Source of the DNA: an uncultured Clostridium sp.
GTDB lineage: Bacteria > Bacillota > Clostridia > Lachnospirales > Lachnospiraceae
Direction of reading: 5' to 3'
Assembly: GCA_900551135.1 (NCBI GenBank)
Contig: URUX01000027.1
Coordinates: 1 to 19,327, forward strand
Length of the DNA stretch: 19,327 nt
In this document: piece by piece, positions 1 to 7,981 of the stretch
Layout: each line of letters starts with the position of its first letter
Position numbering within the stretch: the stretch's first letter is position 1
Made by a program: the position numbers and the translations under genes
The notes under the pieces: model-generated
What the model saw: only the letters and a program-made list of their open reading frames with translations
Database searches by the model: none
What the model was told of the DNA's origin: nothing

Positions 1-815
1 TGTTCTTCTAAGTCGGCACCGGATTTTCTCAAAACCGGAACCAGCCAGGTTCCTTCATTATTCAGCATCGCATACCGCTCAATAAAAAAGTAATTCCTTG
101 CTGTATCTCTGTCTGTCGTAAGAGCATTGTGATTGCCATATAGAAGCGTCAAATCCAGAAAATCTGCAAGTGCATTTAAACTTTTTTCCCTGTCTTCCTG
201 GCCCATCTGAACCCATAACAGCTGGCTGGTTGTGGTCAGAAGAGTTTCTTTGTAATGATTCATAATTGGTTTTATCTCTTCTTTATCCAACTTCTGGCAC
301 AACTCCTGAAACTCTTGTTTTGTTTCCGGCAGCTGAATGATGCCAGCTTTCCTGAGCAGTTTCTTGTTATAAATAATCCCTCTGGCCTCCACTGCAATTG
401 GTACCGAATACAAATGGCTGTTCCGTTTTCCTTTTTCCAAAGCTTTTTCTGAAAAAATCTGGTTATATTGACTTTCTTCCAATGGAATCAGCTGCTCTTC
501 CCACAGCTTTAAGGAATCGCCGTAGTCTACGCTGATAATATCTGGAATATCCTGTGACGCTACGCTGACATTTAAAAGATCAGAATACATGCTGCGATCT
601 ACCAGATTCCACTCAATGGATTGTATTTCGGGATGAGTTTTTTGATACAACGCTGTCAATCCTTCTGTATATCCGCTCCATTCTGCTTCCGGCAGACTGA
701 CTGTTAATATAACTGCGGATTCTTTTTCCGGCTGTTCAGCCGTTTTTAATGTTCCGCATCCTGTAACTGCTGCAAGCATAAAAACTGTGATACCGATTTT
801 GATGTCTTTTCTCAT
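1..815 (-). CDS. Extracellular solute-binding lipoprotein, family 1 (partial, C-terminus off window)
   Basis: About 271 residues are visible; the frame stays open to the window edge, so the C-terminal part is missing. The start ATG (815-813) has an AGGAGG ribosome site 7 nt upstream. The protein opens with a short signal peptide ending in a lipobox (A-V-T-G-C, Cys20), so it should be a membrane-anchored lipoprotein outside the cell. The motif SVPIAVEARGIIYNKKLL and the overall layout are typical of family-1 substrate-binding proteins of sugar ABC importers, which capture a carbohydrate and hand it to a two-protein permease. It is divergent from a YesM/YesN two-component pair, the usual regulator of such importers. 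The permease genes would be expected beyond the left edge. The substrate cannot be told from sequence. Confidence 0.88.
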   Translation of the reverse strand, partial: MRKDIKIGITVFMLAAVTGCGTLKTAEQPEKESAVILTVSLPEAEWSGYTEGLTALYQKTHPEIQSIEWNLVDRSMYSDLLNVSVASQDIPDIISVDYGDSLKLWEEQLIPLEESQYNQIFSEKALEKGKRNSHLYSVPIAVEARGIIYNKKLLRKAGIIQLPETKQEFQELCQKLDKEEIKPIMNHYKETLLTTTSQLLWVQMGQEDREKSLNALADFLDLTLLYGNHNALTTDRDTARNYFFIERYAMLNNEGTWLVPVLRKSGADLEE

Positions 816-844
816 GTCCAAACCTCCTGGTATTAAGTTCTATA

Positions 845-873
845 ATCATACCATGGGGCTTGTCCCCATCCAA
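845..873 (-). promoter_or_regulatory. Putative sigma-A promoter of the solute-binding protein gene
   Basis: On the minus strand TATGAT (850-845) lies 17 nt downstream of TTGGAT (873-868). The -10 box is good (5 of 6) and the -35 box is weak (3 of 6), which suits an activated promoter. It ends 29 nt before the start codon. Confidence 0.4.
853..869. promoter_or_regulatory. Palindrome filling the promoter spacer (candidate operator)
   Basis: ATGGGG-cttgt-CCCCAT is a perfect 6-bp inverted repeat with a 5-nt centre. It occupies almost exactly the space between the putative -35 and -10 boxes of the binding-protein gene. Position and symmetry suggest a repressor or activator site; no regulator is identified. 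Confidence 0.35.
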
Positions 874-982
874 TCCCTTTTTCCTGATGTCCTTCCTTAT
901 GTCTCTTTGATTTGATGTGTTTATTGTACCGTAACCGGTTTCTTTATTACACTCACGTTTTTGATTTGTTAGGAGGATTATT

Positions 983-1012
983 TTGACTTTTTGTGCATCC
1001 TTGTAGTATACT
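983..1012 (+). promoter_or_regulatory. Putative sigma-A promoter of the sensor kinase gene
   Basis: TTGACT (983-988) and TATACT (1007-1012) are separated by 18 nt. The start codon at 1046 would leave a leader of roughly 27 nt with GGAGG at 1036-1040. Confidence 0.5.
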
Positions 1013-1045
1013 GGCACTATATCAGGTTGTTTTTTGGAGGTTTTT

Positions 1046-3001
1046 ATGAATACAAAGCCCTTTATCAGTATTCGTATTAAAGTACTAATTCTACTTTCTT
1101 TTTGTATTATGATTCCGTTTATATTTTATTGGTTTTTTTCATATCAGTATATTCGTACCTCCCTGGATGAAGAATTTGTCTCTCAATCCACCGACTCTCT
1201 AACATCCTCTGGAAATAGTATTTCCGACTATATCCAATTAGTTGATTATACTGCCAGAGGCTTATACTTTAATTCTGAGGTTATGGATATTTTATCCAGC
1301 AAGGAAGACAGTCTTTCTGACTATCAGCTTTTACAGATTGAATCCAGAATTTTTGATTTTATGCAGATGCTTTATTCCAGTATTCCGGAATCCTCTCAAA
1401 TTCATCTGGCTGCCTATAACCTGAAAAAGTCTCTGCTCCTTCAACCAGACATGCAGCGTTATGAAAAGGATCATATCTATTTGGAAACGGAGCGTTCTTT
1501 TCCCTGCCAGTCTTACCATACTTATGTAAGTCCGGCTCATATGCAGTCTGACTACAATTTTATTAATTTGTCCAACCGAAAATTTAATCTGGTTGTTACC
1601 GTACATATGCCCATTTACAAGATTCCTTCTTCGACCAATGCCTTAGGAGAAATATCCATCGATATTCCAGTTTCTGTATTAGAAAAAATGTGCCGCCCTT
1701 TATTTAAGGAGGAAGAGTCTTTATGTATCATTGATGGAAAGGGCAATTACGTTTACAGCAGCAAACCAGAAGAAATTGCTACGAAAACCAAGTCCCCTCT
1801 GCTATTGGACATTTTGTCTTCTGATTTGGAATACGGAAACGCTCATTTAGTGGAAACCCAAAAAGAGGATCTGGTAATCTGCAGCCGTATTCCCTTAGAA
1901 CCTTATGACTGGTATCTGATTAAAATCTCTCCTAAAGCATTTGTATATGCAAAAGCCAACCATTTTTTTAACCTGATGCTATATTCCTTTATCGTTGTAA
2001 CTGCGGCAGAGCTTTTGCTTATCTTTATTACTGCTATCAGCCTTACCAAACCCTTAAAACAGGCTACCGCCTATGCGGAAACGGTAAGCGAGGGAAACTT
2101 AAATGCCAAAATGTCCTCATTCATTACCTATACCCATAATGATGAAATCGGGCGGCTGTTAATCGCTATCCGCAGAATGATACACTCTATCCGTCATTTT
2201 ACAATTCACCAATACCAACTGGAATTAGCTAACCGAACCAGTGAATTAAAAGCTTTGCAGGCTCAGATTAACCCCCATTTCATTCATAACACGCTTCAGT
2301 GCCTGGCAACAAACGCTTTGGAAAGCGGTAATCTTCCTTTATATCAGTCGATTACCTCTCTGGGACAGATGATGCACTACTCCATGGATACCAGACAAAG
2401 TTTAGTTCCTATTACGGATGCACTGCGTTATATTGACTTGTACCTGCAGCTTCAAAAAATGCGTTTTCCCTGCAATATAACTTCGGAATTTATAATACCA
2501 GATGATACAGCATCACTTTTAATTCCCAAAATGTCCCTTCAGCCTCTGGTAGAAAACTCCATCCGCCACGGCAATTTATTGAAAATGGAAAATGGCCGTC
2601 TTATTATACGCACACTGCGCCAGGAACGCTACCTTCATATCTGGGTAGAAGACAATGGCATTGGCATGTCTTTTGAGACGCTTTCCAAAATTAACGAGTC
2701 CCTGGAACAGGTTCGGAGCCATATGGCAACTTCTGATGTAAAAGGCTTTGTTACATCCTTACCCCCATTTTCCATGGATTTGGAGGAAAGCCAGCCTATT
2801 GAAAAGGCAAAGGAACAGCGCTTTGTTTCTAATAGTATTGGAATTTACAATGTTTACCAGCGGCTTTTGCTGTATTTTAAAAATCAATGTACCATGAAAT
2901 ACGAAAGCAATGAAACCTGCGGTACTACTGTACACATTCAGATTGATTATGATATGTTAGACATGGGAAACGTCCCAGACAACAAGGAGATTCTAAAATG
3001 A
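1046..3001 (+). CDS. YesM-type sensor histidine kinase
   Basis: Membrane sensor kinase of 651 residues, predicted to phosphorylate the response regulator encoded next to it. ATG 1046 is chosen because GGAGG lies 5 nt upstream; the in-frame TTG at 1034 precedes that site. A first membrane segment spans about residues 12-33 and a second about 307-332, bracketing an extracellular sensing domain of about 270 residues. A HAMP linker follows. The phosphoacceptor is His411 in the N-P-H-F motif typical of the His_kinase family (YesM, LytS). Asn504 in LVENSIRHG and Asp536 in DNGIG form the ATP-binding N and G boxes. About 50 residues separate the G box from the GIYNVYQRL segment. The stop overlaps the next start (ATGA), so the pair is translationally coupled. 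Its ligand is unknown; the divergent sugar-binding protein suggests a carbohydrate signal. Confidence 0.92.
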   Translation: MNTKPFISIRIKVLILLSFCIMIPFIFYWFFSYQYIRTSLDEEFVSQSTDSLTSSGNSISDYIQLVDYTARGLYFNSEVMDILSSKEDSLSDYQLLQIESRIFDFMQMLYSSIPESSQIHLAAYNLKKSLLLQPDMQRYEKDHIYLETERSFPCQSYHTYVSPAHMQSDYNFINLSNRKFNLVVTVHMPIYKIPSSTNALGEISIDIPVSVLEKMCRPLFKEEESLCIIDGKGNYVYSSKPEEIATKTKSPLLLDILSSDLEYGNAHLVETQKEDLVICSRIPLEPYDWYLIKISPKAFVYAKANHFFNLMLYSFIVVTAAELLLIFITAISLTKPLKQATAYAETVSEGNLNAKMSSFITYTHNDEIGRLLIAIRRMIHSIRHFTIHQYQLELANRTSELKALQAQINPHFIHNTLQCLATNALESGNLPLYQSITSLGQMMHYSMDTRQSLVPITDALRYIDLYLQLQKMRFPCNITSEFIIPDDTASLLIPKMSLQPLVENSIRHGNLLKMENGRLIIRTLRQERYLHIWVEDNGIGMSFETLSKINESLEQVRSHMATSDVKGFVTSLPPFSMDLEESQPIEKAKEQRFVSNSIGIYNVYQRLLLYFKNQCTMKYESNETCGTTVHIQIDYDMLDMGNVPDNKEILK

Positions 3002-4662
3002 AAGTATTAATCGTAGATGATGAAGCTCATGTAATTACCGCTGTAAAGCTTTTAGTCCCCTGGAAAGACATGGGGATTACTCAGCTTGTTGAAGCGTCTA
3101 ATCCTCAGGACGCCCTACGGATTATGGAGCAGGAAAAACCGGAAATTCTGATTACAGATATTGTTATGCAGGACTTATCCGGCATTGATTTAATGGAATA
3201 CGTCAATCACGCTCCTTTCCGCACAAAAGTGGTCGTAATTTCTGGATATAATAACTTTGAATATGTTCGGGGTTCTCTTCAAAATGGAGGTGTAGACTAT
3301 CTTTTAAAGCCACTGGATCAGAATCAGTTAATTGCTGCTGTCCATAAAGCAGTGGACTCCTGGACCCAGGAAGAAGCTTTGTTGTCTACAGTTCAATCCC
3401 ATGCCGACAGAATCCATTCTATGACTGCCTTATGCAAAGAAAATCTGCTGTCTAAGCTGTTGTCCGGCGAACAGGCGGAGCAGACTTATCGGGAGCTTCT
3501 CCAGATATGCCCAGAGCTTGGAAGACAGCCTGTATATGGATTTGCCTGCTGTCTGCCTAAACCCTTCTTATCCTCCGGCACATCAGAACCCTCTGATATG
3601 CCGAAAAGTAATTCAAATGTCCCTATTTCATCTGCAAATGACATTTCCCATTTTCGCAATATGGTGGGAGCCTTTGCACAGGAAACAGATTCCGGATTTC
3701 TTCTTCCATCTGGAGATTCTCAGGAGATTATCTTGTTTCTTTCCAATACTTCGTCTCACGTTTTAAAGCAGTTGGAAACACTCCTGGAGTCCTGCAAAAA
3801 CTGCTTTTCTTTTCCGGTATCTATGGGACTTGCAACCTCAGGAAGCTTTCCCAGCAGACTAAAAGAAACTCTGGAACAGGCCAAAATAGCCTACGGTTGT
3901 CTGGACACGCTGTCCCTGCAGCCAATATTATGCCGCATTGACCCATTTTCTCCCGAGCCCCTGACAAGCCCTCAGCCTCTTCCTCCTTTATCGGAAGACG
4001 AAGAGCGTATCCTGCTGTCTGCTCTGCTGACAGGAAATGAAGGCCTTATCCAGCAAGCTGTCTGCGACTGGCTGAACAACCGTCTTCCCAATCCCTCCAG
4101 ACTCCCTCTTAGCCATGTCCTCCAGATTATAGATGAGGAAAATGCTCTCTTTACCAGCTGGGTTCACTTGTTTGAGAAACGCCATCAGGGTTTCTGCCAC
4201 CAGACCTCTTACCGCCTTTTGTGTTACAAAGATGTTTGCGGCCCTGACCACTCTTTTTCTCTGGACAAATTAAAGCATCGAATCTATCGGGATATTTTCT
4301 TCCTGTATCAGGAGCTGAAAGAGATCCATTCGCCAGAATCTGATATGATTTACCAGGTAGCCCATTACCTGGAATTAAATTATAATCAGCCATTCAGCCA
4401 GTTTGCCTGTGCACAGATGTTTTATGTAAACAAAGATTACCTATGCCGGAAATTTAAAAATACGTTTCATGTCAGCATGGTTACGTATCTAAATGATTTA
4501 AAGATCCGTCATGCCAAGCAGCTGCTGGAAGATCCCTCTATAAAGATCCGCGACATTGCCCATGAAGTCGGCTATGAAGATGAAAAATACTTTTCCCGCC
4601 AGTTTAAAAAGGTCACAGGCCTTACGCCTGGCGAATATCGTCTCAATTCCCTATTGACTTAG
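2998..4662 (+). CDS. YesN-type response regulator with AraC DNA-binding domain
   Basis: Cytoplasmic transcription factor of 554 residues and partner of the upstream kinase. The N-terminal receiver domain (about 1-120) has the acidic pair Asp7/Asp8, phosphoacceptor Asp54 and conserved Lys104. A long middle region (about 130-440) resembles the poorly conserved linker of YesN-type regulators. The last ~100 residues are an AraC-type double helix-turn-helix, including IRDIAHEVGYEDEKYFSRQFKK and the family ending GLTPGEYR. Such regulators normally activate adjacent carbohydrate transport genes. The likely target here is the divergent binding-protein gene. The NitT/TauT-type genes downstream could also be reached by read-through, because no terminator is visible after the stop. 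Confidence 0.92.
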   Translation: MKVLIVDDEAHVITAVKLLVPWKDMGITQLVEASNPQDALRIMEQEKPEILITDIVMQDLSGIDLMEYVNHAPFRTKVVVISGYNNFEYVRGSLQNGGVDYLLKPLDQNQLIAAVHKAVDSWTQEEALLSTVQSHADRIHSMTALCKENLLSKLLSGEQAEQTYRELLQICPELGRQPVYGFACCLPKPFLSSGTSEPSDMPKSNSNVPISSANDISHFRNMVGAFAQETDSGFLLPSGDSQEIILFLSNTSSHVLKQLETLLESCKNCFSFPVSMGLATSGSFPSRLKETLEQAKIAYGCLDTLSLQPILCRIDPFSPEPLTSPQPLPPLSEDEERILLSALLTGNEGLIQQAVCDWLNNRLPNPSRLPLSHVLQIIDEENALFTSWVHLFEKRHQGFCHQTSYRLLCYKDVCGPDHSFSLDKLKHRIYRDIFFLYQELKEIHSPESDMIYQVAHYLELNYNQPFSQFACAQMFYVNKDYLCRKFKNTFHVSMVTYLNDLKIRHAKQLLEDPSIKIRDIAHEVGYEDEKYFSRQFKKVTGLTPGEYRLNSLLT

Positions 4663-4683
4663 TCGCCCCTAACCGTGTAAAAT
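4654..4683 (+). promoter_or_regulatory. Putative promoter of the NitT/TauT-type ABC operon
   Basis: TTGACT (4654-4659) overlaps the end of the response regulator gene and is followed after 18 nt by TAAAAT (4678-4683). Transcription would begin near 4690, about 35 nt before the binding-protein start. Confidence 0.4.
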
Positions 4684-4689
4684 AAGCAT

Positions 4690-4706
4690 TGACGGATTCT
4701 ACGTCA
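4690..4706. promoter_or_regulatory. TGACG-N7-CGTCA palindrome, candidate operator
   Basis: A perfect 5-bp inverted repeat with a 7-nt centre sits at the presumed transcription start of the ABC operon. Its size (17 bp) is compatible with a dimeric regulator such as the Crp/Fnr protein encoded at the end of the operon. The half-site is not the classical TGTGA or TTGAT. A site overlapping +1 would act as a repressor site. Confidence 0.35.
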
Positions 4707-4723
4707 GGAAAAGGAGGATTATT

Positions 4724-5845
4724 ATGAAAAAAGTTCTGTCACTCACCTGTATTTTTTCGCTTACGGCCGCTCTTTTAGCAGGCTGTACCGGCGCTGCCGA
4801 TACTTCCGGCACCGCGGTTTCCCAGACCGCTGCTGCCCAAACTGAAAGCCAGACCCAAACGAACGCACCAAAAGAAACAGAAGCACCGGAAACCGATGCT
4901 TCAGAAACGGAAACTACAGCAGAAGAGCCTTCCGGGGATGGAACCGCTGTCAACGTTATGGCCTTAAAAGGGCCGACTGCCATGGGTATGGTAAAATTTA
5001 TGGATGATTCCGATGCCGGAGCCATCGACAGCTATGACTACAACTTTACCATTGCCGCCGCCATTGACGAGGTTACTCCAAAACTGGTACAGGGACAGGC
5101 CGATATTGCCGCTGTTCCCGCAAACCTGGCTTCTGTGCTGTTTAACAACACCAAAGGCGGCGTGAAAGTTCTGGCTGTGAATACCCTGGGGGTTCTGTAC
5201 ATTGTAGAAAACGGCGATACCATTCATTCTGTTGAGGATTTAAAGGGCAAAACCATTTATGCCAGCGGCAAAGGCGCTACTCCTGAATATGGCCTTAACT
5301 ACATCCTGTCTGAAAACGGCATCGATCCGGCAAAGGATGTTTCCATCCAGTGGAAAAGCGAACATACCGAATGTCTGGCAGCTCTGACTTCTTCTGAAAA
5401 CGCAATCGCCATGCTGCCCCAGCCTTTTGTAACAACTGCCCAGTCCAAAGTGGACACCATCCGTACAGCTTTAGACTTAAGTGAAGAATGGGATAACCTT
5501 CAGGAAGGTTCGGAAACTCCTTCTGCCATGATTACCGGCGTTGTAGTTGCCCGTACAGAATTTATCGAAGAACATCCGGAAGCAGTTGCTGATTTCATGG
5601 CACACTACAAAGACTCTGTTGATTTTGTAAACAGTGACGTAGAAGCCGGCGCAGAACTGGTTGGAAAATATGAGATTGTACCTGCTCCTGTAGCAGTAAA
5701 AGCAATTCCGGAATGCAACATTACTTATATTGACGGAGAAGAGATGAAAGAGAAGCTCTCCGGTTATCTGGATTCTTTATATCAGCAGAATCCGGCCGCA
5801 GTAGGCGGAACTCTTCCTGCAGATGAATTTTACTTTATTCCATAA
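4724..5845 (+). CDS. NitT/TauT-type ABC transporter substrate-binding lipoprotein
   Basis: Binding protein of 373 residues, with AGGAGG 8 nt before the ATG. The signal peptide ends in a lipobox (LLAGC, Cys21), so the mature protein is lipid-anchored. Residues ~22-75 form a Thr/Glu/Ala-rich tether. The globular part (about 77-373) follows the SsuA/TauA/NMT1-like pattern: a GQADIAAVPAN segment, the VEDLKGKTIYASGKG hinge, and an AMLPQPF segment. These proteins deliver sulfonates, nitrate, thiamine precursors or similar small molecules; the ligand cannot be assigned from sequence. It is the first gene of a four-gene unit with permease, ATPase and a Crp/Fnr regulator. The permease start lies inside its 3' end. 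Confidence 0.88.
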   Translation: MKKVLSLTCIFSLTAALLAGCTGAADTSGTAVSQTAAAQTESQTQTNAPKETEAPETDASETETTAEEPSGDGTAVNVMALKGPTAMGMVKFMDDSDAGAIDSYDYNFTIAAAIDEVTPKLVQGQADIAAVPANLASVLFNNTKGGVKVLAVNTLGVLYIVENGDTIHSVEDLKGKTIYASGKGATPEYGLNYILSENGIDPAKDVSIQWKSEHTECLAALTSSENAIAMLPQPFVTTAQSKVDTIRTALDLSEEWDNLQEGSETPSAMITGVVVARTEFIEEHPEAVADFMAHYKDSVDFVNSDVEAGAELVGKYEIVPAPVAVKAIPECNITYIDGEEMKEKLSGYLDSLYQQNPAAVGGTLPADEFYFIP

Positions 5846-6596
5846 ATCATCTGGCACGCCCAGGCTCCGGCTCTGGGCGGCCCTTTTCTGGCTGGCTGTG
5901 TGGCAGCTTGCCAGCCAGGCACTGGGGCAGGAAATCCTTCTAGTCTCTCCCATTTCTGTCCTGGTACGTCTTACTTCTTTAATCAGGACGCTTCCCTTCT
6001 GGAGTGCTATCGGTTTTTCCCTTTCCCGAATTTCCCTTGGATTTTTACTGGCTGCCTTTATGGGTGTTCTATCGGCTGCCCTGTCATTCCGATTCAGAAT
6101 AATCCAGGAACTGCTTTCCCCATTTATTCTCACTATAAAAGCCATTCCGGTAGCATCGTTTATCATTTTAGCCCTGATATGGATTCCATCTAAAAATTTG
6201 TCCGTATTTATTTCCTTTTTAATGGTATTTCCGGTTATCTACACCAATGTGCTGGATGGTATTTTCAGTACCAGTCAGGAACTTCTGGAAATGGCCAGAG
6301 TCTTTTCTCTGCCCCCTGGAAGAACCATCCGTTATATCTACGTCTCACAGGTTCTGCCCTTTTTCCAGTCTGCCTGTACCATTGGACTGGGGCTCTGCTG
6401 GAAATCCGGCATTGCAGCAGAAGTCATCGGCATTCCGGACGGCTCTATCGGGGAAAGTCTTTACAATGCCAAGATTTTCTTAAACACCCCTGATTTATTT
6501 GCCTGGACTCTGGTAATTGTCATTGTGAGTCTCACCTTTGAGAAATTCTTTTTAAAACTTCTGGATATGGGCGTAAAACGTCTGGAGAGGATGTAA
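5823..6596 (+). CDS. ABC transporter permease, NitT/TauT type
   Basis: Integral membrane protein of 257 residues with about six hydrophobic segments, of the binding-protein-dependent permease (MetI-like) family. The region around residues 150-180 (ELLEMARVFSLPPGRTIRYIY) carries the EAA-type loop that contacts the ATPase. The ATG at 5823 overlaps the end of the binding-protein gene by 23 bp. No strong ribosome site precedes it, so translation probably depends on coupling. The pore would be a homodimer, since only one permease gene is present. Confidence 0.87.
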   Translation: MNFTLFHKSSGTPRLRLWAALFWLAVWQLASQALGQEILLVSPISVLVRLTSLIRTLPFWSAIGFSLSRISLGFLLAAFMGVLSAALSFRFRIIQELLSPFILTIKAIPVASFIILALIWIPSKNLSVFISFLMVFPVIYTNVLDGIFSTSQELLEMARVFSLPPGRTIRYIYVSQVLPFFQSACTIGLGLCWKSGIAAEVIGIPDGSIGESLYNAKIFLNTPDLFAWTLVIVIVSLTFEKFFLKLLDMGVKRLERM

Positions 6597-6598
6597 AC

Positions 6599-7177
6599 AT
6601 GGATATTGTGTTAAAAAATCTTTGTAAATCTTATGGAGATCATATTGTCCTGAACCAGTTTTCTGCCATCCTCCCTGAAGGACAGGTGACCGCCATCATG
6701 GCGCCTTCAGGCCGAGGGAAAACCACTCTTCTCCGAATCCTTATGGGGTTGGAGCAGGCGGATTCTGGTTCTGTTTCCGGGCTTTCCGGCAAAAAAATAA
6801 GCGCGGTCTTTCAAGAAGACCGCCTGTGCAAAAATTTAAGTCCCGTTTCCAACATCCGTCTCGTTGCTCCGGAATTGAAAAAAGCGGAAATCATTGCTGC
6901 CATGGAGCAGGTCGGGCTGACCGGATGTTTTTTCCAGCCTGTCCGTGAACTATCCGGCGGAATGAAACGCAGAGTCGCAATTCTGCGCGCCCTTCTTGCA
7001 GACTATGACGTACTTTTTTTGGATGAACCCTTTAAAGGACTGGATGCAGATACCAGGCAGCTGGTAATTGCCGATACCAGACAAAAAAGCGCCGGAAAAA
7101 CCGTCATTCTCATTACCCATGAAGAAGAGGACGCATCCCTAATGGGTACACATCAGATTCTTACCATTAATACTTAA
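6599..7177 (+). CDS. ABC transporter ATP-binding protein, short NitT/TauT type
   Basis: Energy-coupling ATPase of 192 residues, beginning 2 nt after the permease stop with GGAGAGGA upstream. Visible motifs are Walker A (APSGRGKTT), Q-loop (VFQED), signature LSGGM, Walker B (VLFLDEP), D-loop GLD and the switch histidine in ITHEEED. The length is clearly below the ~250 residues usual for SsuB or TauB: the protein ends soon after the H-loop, with no C-terminal extension. The first Walker A residue is Ala instead of the usual Gly, while the catalytic Gly-Lys-Thr is intact, so it is probably active. It should serve the permease encoded just upstream. Confidence 0.88.
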   Translation: MDIVLKNLCKSYGDHIVLNQFSAILPEGQVTAIMAPSGRGKTTLLRILMGLEQADSGSVSGLSGKKISAVFQEDRLCKNLSPVSNIRLVAPELKKAEIIAAMEQVGLTGCFFQPVRELSGGMKRRVAILRALLADYDVLFLDEPFKGLDADTRQLVIADTRQKSAGKTVILITHEEEDASLMGTHQILTINT

Positions 7178-7193
7178 ATTTAATACTTAAATT
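7168..7193. repeat. Perfect tandem duplication, 13 bp x 2
   Basis: The unit TAATACTTAAATT occurs twice in direct succession (7168-7180 and 7181-7193). The first copy contains the ATPase stop codon TAA (7175-7177); the second lies just before the ribosome site of the next gene. It may be a recent replication-slippage duplication. Confidence 0.85.
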
Positions 7194-7219
7194 CGTTGAC
7201 AGGAGGAATACCGGCTAAA

Positions 7220-7912
7220 ATGAATACTTATACCATACGGGATGATTTCGTCCGCTTTGGAGTCCGAAAAGAAGTGAAAAAAGGGGAGTTTATCTGTAAT
7301 CCTTTGCTTGATGATGTTTCTGAAACCATCTATTTTCTGGATACGGGTATTTCTGCTCTGATCAGCTACAATGAATCTGGGGAAGAGCGGATTCACTTAT
7401 ATTATGGTGAAAAACGGGTAGCTGGTTTTTCTGCTATGTTAAGCCGCCAGTTTTTTGATGAATGGAGCGACAGCCAGTCCTGGAATTATCTGGTTCATCC
7501 CAACACCTGCTGGATTACTGCTAAAACAGACTGTGTTTATTATAAAATTACAGGGAGTCGCGTACAAGAATTACTATCCCAGTCCCCAGACTTTATGAGG
7601 GGAATTTTAAGTTCCATTACCCGAAATTATCTGGAACTGATAGATAAACTCCAGACCATGGTAGACGGCAATCGAACTGCCCAGTTCTGTCAATGGCTGC
7701 TAAGCTGCCAGGTCAGGCAGGGAGAGATTTCCGTAATCCCCAAAACCTTTTCTTTTATAGAAGTAGCAAAATTTCTGGGAATGCATCCTGTTACGGTCAG
7801 CCGTCTCTTCAAAAAGTTCCGGGAGTTAGGGGCTATTGACAAGGTGGACGGTATGATTGTCATTAAAGATGAACCGCTTTTGGTCTCTCTGATGCACGAA
7901 AAAGAGGAGTAA
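7220..7912 (+). CDS. Crp/Fnr-family transcriptional regulator
   Basis: Regulator of 230 residues. ATG 7220 is the first plausible start; AGGAGG (7201-7206) precedes it by 13 nt, a longer gap than usual, and the alternative TTG at 7196 lies upstream of that site. Residues ~1-130 resemble the cyclic-nucleotide-binding-like beta barrel (IYFLDTGISALISY). Residues ~130-150 fit the dimer helix. Residues ~177-205 form a Crp-type winged helix-turn-helix (FIEVAKFLGMHPVTVSRLFKKF). Cysteines are at 26, 97, 105, 157 and 163; the N-terminal cysteine cluster of Fnr is absent, so a 4Fe-4S oxygen sensor of that type is unlikely. Being last in the importer operon, it probably controls that operon. The effector is unknown. 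Confidence 0.85.
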   Translation: MNTYTIRDDFVRFGVRKEVKKGEFICNPLLDDVSETIYFLDTGISALISYNESGEERIHLYYGEKRVAGFSAMLSRQFFDEWSDSQSWNYLVHPNTCWITAKTDCVYYKITGSRVQELLSQSPDFMRGILSSITRNYLELIDKLQTMVDGNRTAQFCQWLLSCQVRQGEISVIPKTFSFIEVAKFLGMHPVTVSRLFKKFRELGAIDKVDGMIVIKDEPLLVSLMHEKEE

Positions 7913-7920
7913 AAACGAAT

Positions 7921-7967
7921 CACAGGAGCTGCCGCACAAAATAAAAATTAGTGCGGCAGCTCCTGTG
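7921..7967 (-). terminator. Strong hairpin terminator between convergent crp-type gene and aspS
   Basis: A perfect 17-bp stem (7921-7937 paired with 7951-7967) with a 13-nt A/T-rich loop. On the minus strand it starts 14 nt after the aspS stop and is followed by CGTTTTTAC, a usable T-tract. On the plus strand it lies 8 nt after the regulator stop but the T-run is poor (CTTTATT). It probably serves mainly aspS and may also stop the converging transcript. Confidence 0.8.
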
Positions 7968-7981
7968 GCTTACATAACTCT

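Noticed and set aside
736..1017. Minus-strand open frame of 93 codons over the divergent promoter region
   Set aside because: It overlaps the binding-protein gene in another frame, lacks a ribosome site and covers both predicted promoters.
4699..5025. Minus-strand 108-codon frame rich in Ala, Ser and Val opposite the NitT/TauT binding protein
   Set aside because: Its composition mirrors the Thr/Glu/Ala-rich tether on the other strand; no ribosome site or recognisable domain.
7220..7912. Fnr-type oxygen sensor
   Set aside because: The N-terminal cysteine cluster needed for a 4Fe-4S centre is absent; only Cys26 lies in that region.
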